64,000 nt of DNA, taken from Oscheius onirici (taxonomy: Eukaryota > Nematoda > Chromadorea > Rhabditida > Rhabditidae). Positions 33,379-45,465 of the stretch are shown here, one piece after another (position 1 is the stretch's first letter; every line of letters starts with the position of its first letter). A program made the position numbers and the translations under genes. The notes beneath the pieces were generated by a model. It was not told the DNA's origin, did no database searches, and worked only from the letters and a program-made list of their open reading frames with translations. The DNA lies in contig OW051471.1 of assembly GCA_932521025.1 (NCBI GenBank), positions 992,001 to 1,056,000 of the forward strand, in the 5' to 3' direction.

Positions 33379-33837
33379 TAAAGGGACAGTCTCATTGTGT
33401 GTGAACGTGTGATCAGGGGAAATCAGGCAGCTTCGTGGCGGGACCCGCGACAAACTTCTATTTTTACATTTTTAGGGGGTTTACACATTTTTTCAATTTT
33501 TACTTGTTTCTAATCGATTTCTCGTCAAAATAACCCCTAAAATGAGTAGTGGTACGCTAAAATTGGTGGAAAAATGACGTGAATAGACGAAAATAATGAA
33601 TTTCAGGCCAAAAAATGTTTTTTGGTCTATCTCCGTCAATTTTCCACCAATTTTGACGTTCCACCACTTATTTTAGACGTAATTTTCGACGAGAAATCGA
33701 TTAAAAACAAGTAGAAAGCGAAAAAAATGAGTGTGGAACGAAGAAAAAAGGGAAATGCAATATTTGAGGTTTTTGAGGTTTGAATGTGCGGGCTTTCCAG
33801 ATCTTTCCTATCTGGCTATAATGGGACTGTTCCTTTA
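33379..33837. mobile_element. Fold-back MITE (family A) inside the hAT element
   Basis: Opens AAAGGGACAGTCTCATTG and closes AATGGGACTGTTCCTTTA. Internal blocks such as AAAATGAGTAGTGG and CGCTAAAATTGGTGGAAA match the element at 1249-1726. It lies wholly inside the hAT element and so inserted after it. Confidence 0.85.
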
Positions 33838-34596
33838 ATGCTTTATACTCATTTTTTCAACTTCTAGGTCGTTTTAATCGATTCAGCGTGGAAAAAAACC
33901 CTAGAAAGGTCTCCTCCGGCAGAAAATTGAAGAGAAACCCCTTAGAAAGAGGTGAACTGATTGAAAAACTGTATTCTTCCACTTCGAGTGAGACTGTCCC
34001 TTTAAACTGGATAGAGCAGTGACGCAGCTTATTTGTTCTGCAGGTCTTCTCTTCGCATTTGTGGATCGAGCTGGATTTAGGCAAGATTTTTTCAATCAGA
34101 TATTGTTGAATTTCAATTAGGAATGTGCTGAAACTTGCCCAACCCAGCTACCATTTGAAAGGAAGAAATCATTTCGCTCGGAATGCACTGCCAGAGCTAT
34201 ACAATGAATCGGAACGAATAGGAAAAGATGCCTTCCAACAGTTAGGCTTTGGTTAAATTTATGTTCTGCTTATCGGTTGTTCCCTCGTATTGTTAACTTG
34301 TTCTATTCTTCTTTATGAAAAAAATTTGTTTCGCCTGTTTTGTTGTCTTGAAAATAAATTGGTTTACTTTTCGCTGAATCAGCTGGGTTTTATTAAATTC
34401 GCATTCGCATTCGCGAATGCGAATGCACTTTTTGAAATCCGCTTTCGCATTCGCGCAGTTTCGGCTTTGCGAATACATTCGCACCTCTTTTCTAGCTTGC
34501 GAATGTATTCGCATTCGCATCAATTTTGGCCTTGCGAATACATTCGCAATTCGCATTCGCACCTGATTTTACTATTCGCCCAGCCCTGTTTCAGAT

Positions 34597-36988
34597 GAAG
34601 AGGAGTTTGACAGCAGAATTAAAGTCAAAACAGCGCTGTATATCCGTAGAATGAAACCAAAAAAAATGGAAGAAAACAAAATACGGTGGAAAATTCGAAA
34701 AGAAGGCGGATCATTGCAACCAGCCTGACATCTGAATGTGAGAATAGTAAAGCGTAAAAAGTTCACTAGTTTTGGGATTACACTGCTGTGGTTAACGTGA
34801 GATCTATACAAGGACAAGTTAAAACAAAACTGTTCCCTCTCATTGGATTTGCATTGAATTCCACACGGCATTGGATTCAGCTTTTCTAAAAAAGTCTTTT
34901 CGCTAGCAATCGATAGCTTTTCGAGAGGAAAAAGGGAATAAGAACTTTTTGACTGTTACACAAGATGAGAACACAATCTGCATATGGATTTGATTATTGG
35001 TGGAGAATGAAACACAAGATATGCAATTTTGCAGTTTTTTGGGTTTGTCCAATGTGCAGGAGGCTTGTTGAAATCTATAAACGAGCAAGTTGAAACATTT
35101 TCTTTTATTTTTGCGAAACGAACGTTTTTGGCAAACAATACAACTTTTACATTCTGAAAAGATTATAGAGAACAAAATATTGCATCCAAGCTGAACCACT
35201 GGATATACAAGAAAATTGGAACAAGAAAATTTACAAGCAAAATACTTTGGAAAAAAAAATACTTTGGAACTTTGTAAAGTTCACAATGCGCTCAAAATAT
35301 GTTTTTTTTCTGAAATTTGACAGGAAGACGACCAGGGCGCGAAGTATTTTTAAACAATGGGAGGCTTACAACCTTTTCTTGTGACTTATCGGTATGCATT
35401 GAAAGACAGACAGAGGCGTGAGAGCAATTAAAATGGCTCAGAACGAAGCAACAAAAAGTAACCGGCACTATTTTTGGAAAACTGGAAATCCTGGACAAAA
35501 ACAAACAAAACAAACAGTGCCGTCAAGTTCAATCCTAACTGCTGGCTGAAGGAAACACAATAAAAATCTAATAAACTAACTGTCATACCAATCAGCTGGT
35601 CAGTCTTGATGACTTGTACTTTTTAGACTAGACGTCCTTATTAGCTATCCGTACAACATGCAAACAAAAAAACTTCTCTAATTTTAGAAAACTGACCTTC
35701 AGTCAGAAGACCTAATGTTCAGGCCTGGAAAACTAAAACTGGAGGAGAGCCTTTTTATTATCTCGTTCACCTACTCTTCTAATTATCACTCTTCTTCACG
35801 CAAAAACATCAACAAAGTCACTACTCAAAAAATGGACAAAGGACAGTGGGAAAGAGAAATAACCGTACAGGATGGACACCGCTACTGATACAATATAATG
35901 GGTTAGGGAGCGCTTTTTTTCGGGTTCATTTCGAAGCGAAACTTATTGTAATCTTTTTCTATTCGTTCCGAGAACCATTTCCACACAAACATTGAGTACT
36001 CAGCCAAGAATACGCAGCCAAATTGGAATAAAAATGGGTCTCGAATCGAACTGGAGAAGGTTACGGTAGCTCCCTCTTCAAATTTTGACAGACTATACCG
36101 GCCTAAATGGACTATATCACAAAGCATTTTGGGGCGGGAAGAACTAAGGGGAATGATGGGGGAAAGAACTGTTTTTAGGTCAAGAAATGGGCGAAATTCA
36201 AAAAGAACCAGGAGGAAGTCGACTCCAGTCTATTTGCGGTGTGTTTCCGTTTAGAATGTGACCATTTCTTTCGATTTCTTTGACGGGAGTATGCCTGAAA
36301 ATTTAGTGCTTGATATTTCGTGACCATTTTGCGAGCTGCCAAAGCTAGACTTTCTGTTACAGAGACTATGAAACCGAAAAACTTTTTGAAGGAAACTGCA
36401 AATTCAATGTGAAAGAGAATGGATAACCAACAGCTCAAAAAGGTTTTTTTTCAACAACAGGCGGTGTCACCACGTCCATCATTAGCTAATGGGAACGCTA
36501 CAGGCCAAGGTTTTTTGTGAGTGGCGCGTCGTTTGCAACTTTGTGACCATATTAACTCCGGACTATTTTTCGCGATACCTCGGCCTAGAAAACATCTACA
36601 AAAAAAATATAACAAGAAAGAACTGTTTTTACAGGCACAAAGATAGAGGCTCACGTTCGCAGACGTGCTCGCGCTCGCGTCAAAAAAAAGCCCGCAAAAC
36701 TACACCAAAAACGTATGAAGAAGCGTCAAAAATGTACAGAAACAGCCGAAAAAATTATTCACAAAAAGTTTGCTCTAGAATATTCTAGAACATTTTTTAC
36801 TAAGAAAAGTCCCTAATCCATAACAACTTTTTCGGAAGAATCATTTTCTGACATGGAAAACGCCATTGTTGATACTCTTTCATGCAGTCTCTCACAAGAT
36901 TTCAAAATGTTTCAGTCAAACCATAAATAGTTCTCAAAAGTCTTGTTTTACTATTTCTATCCGCTGATTTCGAGAAAAATCTAAATCT
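34597..36988. other. Intergenic, no gene recognised
   Basis: About 2.4 kb between the hAT element and the stop codon of the next gene. The open frames are short and unlike any family I know. There is one partial ACTCAGCC-family match near 35990. It probably contains the 3' UTR of the minus-strand membrane-protein gene. Confidence 0.5.
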
Positions 36989-39900
36989 CTACCTTCTCGG
37001 TGACGGTGACCCTCTGGCGGACCTATGATCCACATAATGCATGTATTTTCTCCCCCTTGACAGGAGGTAAAAACTCAGTGAGATGGCCATTAGTGACCGT
37101 GCCCACGTTGGTGTTCTGGAAGATTTGAAAATTTTGAAAAAGAATGGGAGAAAGTACTCACTTTGTGGGCAGGAGAGCCTTTATCAAGACGGCTCCAAGT
37201 AGACTTCCAAAGTTGAAGATTGTCGAGGCGAGAACACTGAAAAGTTATTGTTTTAGAGCATTTTAGGGTATTTTTTGGCCTAAAAAAAACCAAAAAGTCA
37301 ACGGCTGGTATTTTCGATCATTTGATCCAGAAAAGAGTGTCTTTTGACTGCATGGCTGGTTCAAAGAAGTTACAGTATTTCAGTTTCACTGATCGAATGT
37401 AATTGTGGGGAAGTCGAAGCAGATAATAATGCTGGATACGAATTTCAAAAAAAAAATCAATTTTCTCTCATTCTACCAGACCTGTTCCAACTTCTGGGCA
37501 TATAACCGGTGCAATTTTTGTTTGTACCCTGGGGTCATCCGATACGAAAATTTATATTTCGCTGGAGTAAGAAAGTGCAAAAAGTACCTGAACTCCACCC
37601 GATCCCAGTAATTCAGCCTGTGCAGGTGATGTCGGAAGTAGACGTAAAAGCCAATACCCAAATTAGCATTGAAGAGCATCGAATTGCTTAGTGCCAGATC
37701 GCCCACCGGGAACCATCTGAAACTCGCGTTTTTTCTTACATTTTTGTTGATTTTCTGAGCTTTTTCGAAAACAAACTTTTCGTGCTGTCTACAAGTAATG
37801 TCCCCTTCTTTAGCTAGGGATATTTAGAGAAATAAATTTTTTTTAGCTGCATTCAGGAGAGAAAATTAGTCCACAGACAAAATTATACTTTCACGGTCTT
37901 GAAAGTTTGCTCCCACTCGTTTTTTGAGGCACTTTCCTTCAGTTTATTCCAGTCACTTTTGGACCTCTGTACTTAAACTATGCGTTGTGGTGTCTGTGGC
38001 TGACTCTGTGACTTTGCCTTTTATGTCTCCGTTGTCCGAGGCCAAGAAAGTGTTCGGATTAGATAGCAAATTTCTTTTGAATTTTTAGTTCTTACAGACT
38101 TTGGCCAAGCTTTAGAAAACGGTAAAGAGTCGGTAGAAAACTGGCCGCTACGACGCAGTCAGGCGACGAAGTCGTCTTGTTTTTTGTTATACATACAACT
38201 AATAGAATAGGCCTATTACTTCCTGGAACACGATATTTTGTTTGATTTGGAAAAACTCTCGCAATAGCTGAAAGTATTCAAAGCGTCGAGCAAGACAAGA
38301 TGGTTAGGTATCCCTCGCGATAAAACATCCACGGTTTCACAGTCTGCACAAATTTATGGTCGTTCAATAAGACTCACTACAAGCGCTGTATCTCTTTTTG
38401 TTAAAACAGTTCTCCCTTCATGGCTTAGAAAATGCTATATGTTTCACAACCTGGATATATAGTCAATTTTTATGTACGGAGCACTCGTCTGGTCGTTTTG
38501 ACCGTTCGCTATAAAAAATATCCAACAGTTGCAAAAGAAGCTTTTGGCTCGCCTTTGAAGCTTCAAGAATTTGACATTTATGCTTCACAATCCACATAAA
38601 CTGTGCCACATTTGATTCTTTTCACTTTTGAATAAAAAAAAACAAGAGAATCTCCTACACTTCCTATCACTCTTCTTCTTTCAACTACACGCAGAAGAGA
38701 TGTTCGGATACAGGATTTCCGTATAGCGCCAATGAATATGGCTGCGCACCAACCGTAATTTGTATATGCAGCAGTGATGTGCGGAAATGGCTAAAATCTT
38801 TTCCGCGGAAATTCGTGAGCCCAAAATTTTTTTTTTGCGTTCCGCGGAACACGGAAATTTTCCAGTTTCGATTCCCGCGTTTCCGCGCGGAAATATCAAA
38901 AATGCTTTTTTGTAGGTTTCGACTGATTTTTTCGCCTTTTTAGCTTGTCTATGGCACGTAGCGTGTATTAGCCCTATCAAAATATGTCTCTAACCATGTG
39001 AAACACTAGCAAAAAGACAACCTAGTCGTGCTGGCTTAAACGAGAGTCGTTTTTGATAACCTAAACTTTCCCAAACCACTTTCCCTTTCCTTCAAAAATA
39101 CGTTTAACAAGAATAACACCGCTCTTTCAGGGCTAAAATTAGAGATTTCTTGTTTTCTCTATCACTTCGTCCCTATTCCCCTTTTCATCTTCCCTTGTCA
39201 CTCTGCTCCAGTCACCCCCTGTCCCTCCAAAGAAACTACCAAAGAAAGAACCCAAAGTAAGAAGCTTCCCTCCTTATTCTCAATCGAACTTCAGACAGAC
39301 ACACACAGAGCCTGATTCTTCAAAGAAACTACCAAAATTGTATTGGAACGCGCACCCTCCTAAGCCTAATTTCAAAATGTAGGACCTGAACGGGTCGCCC
39401 GGCCCATTCTTAGCTTTAGTGAGTCTCAGTCCTACTGTCCATTCCCTTCTCCCCTTTCCACTCTATTCCAGTCACACAGCCCCAGTAAGAAACTATCAGT
39501 CGTAGGAACCCTTCGCGCACTTGCTTTTCCTGTCACGACTTGATAAAAACAAATTTGCTCACTTTTTTTTGAACAAACCATAATCCTGACAATTTCTGAC
39601 TTGTCATTTGAGGTCCCGGACAAATAAACAAACAGAATCCACCAGTAGTAGAGAGATTGGTAATTTTCGATGTTAGAGTCCTCTTGTCATTAAAAATACA
39701 AGCCGGAAACTCGAAAAATAGCAAGAAATGTTGAAATGTCGATTATTTCCGCGGAATTCCGCGGAAATTTCGAGGGTCCAAAAAAAAATTTGCGCGTTTC
39801 CGCGGAAATAAAAAAACTGTGTGACTGGAATAGAGTGAAAAGGGGAGAAGGGAAAGGACAGTAGGACTGAGACTCACTAAAGCTAAGAACGGGCCGGGCG

Positions 39901-40621
39901 ACCCGTTCAGGTCCTACATTTTAAAATTAGGCTTGGGAGGGTGCGGGTTCCAATACAATTTTGGCAATTTTTTTGAAGGCTCAGGCTCTATGTGTGCCTG
40001 TCTGAAGCTTTGATTGAGAATAAGGAGGGAAGCTTCTTACTTTGGGTTCTTGGTCGCTTCTTTTGACAAAAAAAATGCTTCAAAAGTAAGTCAATCAGCT
40101 TGTTTTCCTCCACACACCACTAAACAATTCTGCTCTTGTCATAAAAAGTTCCTAACAACAAAACACTTCAAAAGTCAATTTTTCCACATTTTGAGACACT
40201 TTTTTGTATGTATTCGGATCGCAAATGACTAAAGACAGAAATTTCTGAATCTTCATACCTTTCGTTACGCAAATTTACTTACGAAACTTATTTGTCTGGG
40301 GCCCGTTTCCCTGTTGCAAAGACTTCTAAAAACGCCGTTTTTCTACTTTGTTGTACTTGTTTTTTGCCGCTTCAACCTTAGCACCTTCTACTCCCCAAGT
40401 TTGATAGCTTTCACGACGAACTTCTAATAACTTCACGATCGTCTAATAAAAAATAAAAAAGGACAAAACACTCACCTCGAAATAATGTATGGATTGAAGA
40501 TATGAACTGCAAAAGCCGTATGGCTAAGAGCTCCGCTGGCGGGCAGATAGTGAGCAAGGAGTGTTCGTGAAGTAAACGGAGGAAAGTACTGATTCCAGTC
40601 CACACGGGACAAAATTCCCAT
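36989..40621 (-). CDS. Unidentified small multi-pass membrane protein
   Basis: Four minus-strand exons, 40621-40476, 37716-37588, 37236-37162 and 37115-36989, join with consistent phases to 158 aa. An acceptor-like TTCAG lies six bases before the ATG, as for trans-splicing. The protein starts MGILSRVDWNQYFPPFTSR. It has a moderately hydrophobic stretch around SNSMLFNANLGIGFYVYF, a stronger one in STIFNFGSLLGAVLIKALL, a third in MAISLSFYLLS, and a basic tail (RGRKYMHYVDHR, then SPSPRR). No catalytic motif is visible. The even length, good splice sites and lack of stops say it is a real gene. I do not recognise the family; a mitochondrial or ER membrane protein would fit the size. Its 2.8-kb first intron is full of repeats. 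Confidence 0.8.
38210..38650 (+). pseudogene. Degenerate non-LTR retrotransposon (RT C-terminal) remnant
   Basis: Scattered in-frame blocks such as YGALVWS followed by KNIQQLQKKLLARL resemble the region downstream of the reverse transcriptase in jockey/CR1-type LINEs. Stops and frameshifts interrupt it throughout. It lies in the intron of the membrane-protein gene. Confidence 0.45.
39245..40052. mobile_element. Fold-back element with ~240-bp arms
   Basis: The left arm (39245-39480) contains ACCCAAAGTAAGAAGCTTCC, GGACCTGAACGGGTCGCCCG and GAGTCTCAGTCCTACTGTCC. The right arm (39818-40052) carries their complements in reverse order. The interior has TCCGCGGAA palindromes, also found at about 38805-38890, and a copy of the dispersed AAGCGCAATG repeat. 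No coding frame. Confidence 0.8.
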
Positions 40622-41114
40622 TTTTTTCTGAACTATTCAGGGACGTTTGTTCTAGTAGCTAAGGAAGCTGTACTGTTGTCGTTTCGCAAACGAGGTTGAG
40701 GCCTGCAAAGTTCCAATGTAAGTGAAAATGAATAGAAAAATGATAAAAAGGAGGAGTGGTACGATTGACCAACATCTTTATCAGAAAATCGACGAAATTA
40801 CGACCGGCTGATAGAGAGAAAGAAAAGAGTGGAACTAATTGAATTCATGGAGAAATGTTTCACTTTCAAGCTGTAAGGAAATTCTATTCGTTATTTACAC
40901 TGGTTCGGGCACAACAATTTCTTTCTACAGTCAGTGTAAATATGTTTTCGACAAAAAAAACTAAAAAAAGACATAAAGGGCCACAAATTCCTGCACAGCT
41001 ATGTGTGTCTATGTTGTAAATCTGTTCCACAGAACAGTCTCTGTTTCCGCTGTGGTTCGCTGTGACTTATTGAGAAGAAAAGTATAGAATTGACTGTGTT
41101 TTGTTTCAAACTTC

Positions 41115-41200
41115 ATAGATAGATAGATGATTTATTTGCCATAAAGAACAAACATTTAGAGAGGCATAGCAGCAGTGCTCTGCCAGAACTTTTGATGAGG
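41115..41200 (-). repeat. LINE 3'-end-like fragment with GATA microsatellite tail
   Basis: On the minus strand it ends TTTATGGCAAATAAATCATC followed by CTATCTATC, a microsatellite-tailed 3' end typical of CR1/RTE-type LINE copies. No upstream coding part is recognisable. Confidence 0.4.
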
Positions 41201-42309
41201 CTTGAGCAGTCGGTAAAAAAGGGCAAAGGTTCTATTGAAATACGCTCAAGTTAGTTGAATCTACCAGAGAAAACAAACTCGTCTGTTTCGATGTTTCTAT
41301 GAAAGCCCAACAGTTTTTCGAACTTTTGTTGTTTGCGGGATACGAGGAGGAAAAAAATTAAAGGGAATTGTTATTCTTTTCTTTGGTGATTCTTGAGCTT
41401 TCACCACCCACCAAAACAAATTTCTAAAGAATATCTGTCCAGAGAATTCTTAGTTTTCTCATGAATTTACTACCAGTTGACAAGAGGAGAGAGAAAGAGG
41501 GAGAAGAATAAGAGTGGATCTAATTATAAACTGAGCCCAAATCTTTCACTGAAGTTCTAGACAAATTTTTTTTTACTAATGGAGAGGCCGACATGATGTT
41601 TTGTTTCAAAATTTCTATAAGACAAAAACTATTTCCATACTCTTGTTGCAAGTGGCCAGGGAATTGAAAAAAAAACAATAATCGATCAGCCTAGTTGGTG
41701 CCTTTCCCATGAGGTAAGAGTAATGAGGGAAATCGTTTGCTAAACCCCTTCACGACGAAAAAACGGTTCAAGATAGGTTGAAAGTATTTTCCTGATTGGA
41801 TGGAAGAGTAGATTGCAAACAACAGTTCAGGCTCTGTCTCTCCAGTTTCTACAGAGAGAACGAACAAAATTTGTACTTTGTTATGCGTGAATCCACGGAA
41901 TCCGACAAGCAAGGAAATTTTTTTGCTTATTCTTTAGCTGGCGCCTACGTTCGTTCAAAACAATTTGGCGCGAACACCAAAAAAATAAAGTTTGCGTTGA
42001 AAACTGCGACCTGTTAGCAGGAAAGTAAAAGGGAAAGAAAACAAAGAAGGGAATGGACTGTGGTGAATTGTTTCAAATTTGAGGTATATATGAACATTCT
42101 CCCGCTTTCCAATAAGCGCAAGCCATATATACTTTCCTCAAATGAATCTGTTTCACAGAATAGCCCTTCTGTTTCGGAAGTTGCATAAATGAAATATAGA
42201 TCCAACCTGTGGCGAACCAATGCAACAGTAGGCTTTGATGTTCAAACCGCAGTGAGTACGGGGCTGACTCGCGGTCAAAATATTCTATTTTGAAAATGGT
42301 TACTTTGTA

Positions 42310-42395
42310 AAAATCTTGGCTGAGTATCTAATGTTTATGTGCGGTAGCCAAATTAACAGAACGTGCTTGGATACTCAGCCAAGATTTTTGAAAAG
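42310..42395. repeat. Hairpin repeat of the ACTCAGCC family
   Basis: CTTGGCTGAGTATCTAATG opens it and GGATACTCAGCCAAGATTTT closes it, with about 45 bp between. Related to 5112-5195. Confidence 0.7.
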
Positions 42396-43387
42396 CGACT
42401 TTTTTTCCAAATCGACCATTTTTACGGCCAGACAGCCCCCGTGAGAGCAGCATCACATTGTATTCTCTCTTCAGAAATGGAAACTACGAGCCAAATCGCA
42501 GAACCTCTAAAAAGTCTGACTTTTGATATAGTCTCGCATTTTCCATATGTTTTCCTCAGCGTTTATTTGTTATCTACTACTGGTATCGAACATCAAAAAA
42601 TGGGAAATATAACTAGTGCTAGTTGTTCATTTCTTCCTTTCCTTCTTCCATTTCTTCCAAAATCTCACCGGTGTAGCTATTCTAAAAGAGATGGAAAGTT
42701 TCCAGAATTGTGTTCTTTCGTACACATGCGGGCTATACAAAAAAACGTTTCAACAACTCAACAAAACAACATATTTTGTACTTTCAACTGTTAGTACCTT
42801 ATTTCGCTTCCAAAAACAACGAAAAAATAGTCAAAAGGGTAAAAAAAGAGACCAAAATTTCTGCACAGCTGTGTCTATGTGCATGCTGTTCTGCAGACGA
42901 TTCGTCTATAAACACGCGAGAGACAAGAGGGGCCACTCCTACGATCAATATCGGTTCTCTCCGCCTTCTCGATCACATATTGTGTGCTTGCGATCGAGAG
43001 ACCCGAAGGAGAGATAATGAATGGCAAATATGGGCAGAGTTTTGTCTGAAAAAGGCATAGAAGTGTGGGGAAAATAGAGGAAAGTGGAAGAGAAACAGCC
43101 CCGCCCGTCAATTGCACCCCCAGCTGGCTTTTGAGAGCGATTGGAGCGCGTTTTTCGAGCAACTTTTTAAATCTTGTAGCTAGCAAATGGAAAAATGTTT
43201 TGAAAAGTTGGTATATTGCAGAGCATTTTTACTGAGCAATTCGGTAGCGCTATCATTGAGAAAAAAAATGTTACTAGGTGCACACTTTTTATTGGCTACT
43301 ACAAAAAAAAGTTTCATGGTCTCCTTATATCTAGCTGCGAAAAGGTTTACAATGATCTGAAGTCTCCGCCTTCGTAAAACTCACTTA

Positions 43388-43511
43388 TAAAAGCACGTCG
43401 ATCAAATTGACGGTTTCGTTCGTAGTCACAAGAACAAAAAAGCACAGCGATTCTCTACTTTTCAGACCAGGTTTGTTTTTTAGTTTAGTGCAAAATGAAG
43501 GTCTACGCTAG
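43388..43511 (+). promoter_or_regulatory. Orphan promoter-like start with truncated ATG exon
   Basis: TATAAAAG at about 43387 is followed by an acceptor-like CTACTTTTCAG near 43465 and an ATG at 43495 that opens MKVYA before the DNA turns into a dispersed repeat (43512 onward) and a stop. This looks like the 5' end of a small secreted-protein gene whose body has been replaced by a repeat. Confidence 0.3.
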
Positions 43512-44986
43512 GCCGAATTTACTTTAAATTTCGATCAAAACACAGTTTTGGCCATAACTCCTTCGGACGGCATTTTATGAAAAAGTTATCAACTATTAAA
43601 AACCTCAGCTCAGAATGACGAACAGAATGAAACGATTTTTGACTTTGGGACCACCCCTAAACTGAAAATGTCCGGATTGCGCAGTGCGTTTGGGAAATTC
43701 AGGTTGGAGAGACCAGGGAAAAGATTAGTCAATTTCGATGAAAGTGGAAGGAGTTATGAATGAGAGGAAAACCTCTCGATGTAATAGGAGAGTAGTAGAA
43801 AAGAAAGGAAATGCTTCAGAAAGATGTTATACTTCTGGATAGAGTCCTATGAGTGATACCTGTTGAAGAAACTCTTGTGGGAACAGCATTTTTTGAAACG
43901 TAAGACAAGTTGTAGAGACACACAACGACAAACTTTTGTTTGTTTCAATAAAATCACATTTACTCAGAAGAGCACTCGTTGTCAGTGGACGTGCATGGTA
44001 AATTATATAAGACACAAAGAAGCAACTGATTGATCATTGGAATTTTGCCCAGTTTGAACAAGGCTTTTTGAAAAGCAACGACGCGAAAACTGACTTTCAA
44101 CTTTTTGACTGTACCCTTTCCAAAACTTTCAGAAAATCAGTTTTTTTGTTTCATCGAACTCACTTATACATACCTTTTTACGTGGTACCAGTTTCTTCGC
44201 GGCTGAAATCTACTCAAAAACTAGTATTCCGTACGGACAAAATGTTCAGAAATGTTTGCAGAGGCGAGAGAACATGACGCGGCAAAAAAAAGATAAGAGG
44301 AGAAAGTGATGCGTAGACTGGCTGCAAATGGCAGGAATCCAAGAACAAGCGAGAAGAGAAGTGATGGAGAAAAACAAGGGATCAAAGTTGAAAGTGCTGA
44401 AGAAATCAGAGCATGAAAACTAGAGGAACTTTGTGTCAGAATCTGGTTTCTTTCTGGTTTCACGGTAAAACTATGAAGCAAGCGTGCCTCTCTTTCTCCT
44501 CTTGAATTGTGGAGTCTTTAGAATCTATTTTGAAGGGACAGTCTGATTATAACCAGAAGCCGGCTGGTCTAAACCATCTTAAGCGCAATGGTGTTTGGTA
44601 ATCAAAACATAGACAGCCGTAGTTACGTACATGAGCTAGGGCGGCGAAGGTAGACGGCTGGTCAGAAAAAAAAACTGAAGTTAACTGAAGTTTGCTCAAA
44701 AGAATTTGGGTTTTTTTTCATGTTTCCTACCTATTATAGAACAGTCAGCTGAGAAAAAATTGCGTGTCATAAAAATAGCCACTTTTAGGGGAATCTCCAG
44801 TTTTCACGTGACAGATGACTCTCTCTGTCTCTGCCTGCACAGCTGCTCATCATTTTTCATGTTGCGGCTGAAGGAGCGAGGATGGAGGGGAAAGAGTGCA
44901 CTGGAAAGATGTCAACAAGAACATTGAGGAGTGAGAACTAACCAAAATGAAATGGAGAAAACTGTGCAAAGAGTTCCTTGTCTCTA

Positions 44987-45372
44987 GACATGTGCGCTTG
45001 GACCGGCTGAGAAAAAATTGCCTTCAGTGCGGCGGGCAAAAGAAATTCAGCACGCTTTTTTTCTGGGTTTTTTGTGTTTCCGAGTCATTGTGAACAAAGT
45101 CCGGCTAGCACAGAAAAAAGTTAAGCAAGAAAAGACAAATCCGCAAAGAAAAACGAAAAATAAGACGAAATTCGCGAAAAAATCGACAAAATTCGCGTTT
45201 TTCGTACGAAACTTCAATTTTCTTTGCGGATTCATCTTCTTTTGCCTAACTTTTTTCTGTACTAGCTGGTATTTGTTCGCAATGACTGGGGAAACACAAA
45301 AACACAGAAAAAAAGCGTTTCTCTTTGCAGGCAATTTTTTTTCTCAGCCGGTCCAAGCGCACATGTCTACTT
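44987..45372. mobile_element. Near-palindromic fold-back element, ~385 bp
   Basis: Ends are TAGACATGTGCGCTTGGACC and its exact complement. The arms run almost to the centre (about 45185) with little loop. Because it is a palindrome it shows long open frames on both strands, which are artefacts. Confidence 0.9.
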
Positions 45373-45465
45373 GTCTCGAAAAAACCATTGAACACTCTGC
45401 CACTGCAACCACAAATGTTAGGCCATATCGGTAGAATAATGTTTCGTTGAGGACATAAAGGTAGC

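Larger units (their letters stand above)
32759..34588. mobile_element. Decayed hAT transposon with 8-bp target duplication
   Basis: Terminal repeats CAGGGCTGGGCGAATAGT and ACTATTCGCCCAGCCCTG are flanked by TTTCAGAA (32751-32758) and TTTCAGAT (34589-34596), an 8-bp duplication with one change. Subterminal regions are runs of GCATTCGC/GCGAAT repeats. Inside is a BED zinc-finger fragment (about 33009-33126) and a C-terminal dimerisation-region fragment (about 34130-34254, including LPELYNESERIG). The middle of the transposase is missing and a family-A MITE sits inside. Non-autonomous and inactive. Confidence 0.9.
40622..44984. other. Intergenic, repeats only
   Basis: About 4.4 kb with no recognised gene. 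It holds a LINE-like tail (41115-41200), an ACTCAGCC hairpin (42310-42395), an orphan promoter-like start (43388-43511), a dispersed repeat (43512-43620) and repeat stubs at 44536-44660. The open frames in it are short and look random. Confidence 0.5.

Noticed and set aside
34290-34598. Alanine- and asparagine-rich open frames on both strands
   Set aside because: Produced by GCATTCGC subterminal repeats of the hAT element.
42363-43060. Overlapping 116-143-aa open frames
   Set aside because: Three frames are open at once, none resembles a protein, and no exon signals agree.
45018-45434. 138-aa lysine-rich open frame and its antisense partner
   Set aside because: Both lie in a near-perfect palindrome of transposon origin; composition is that of AT-rich repeat DNA.
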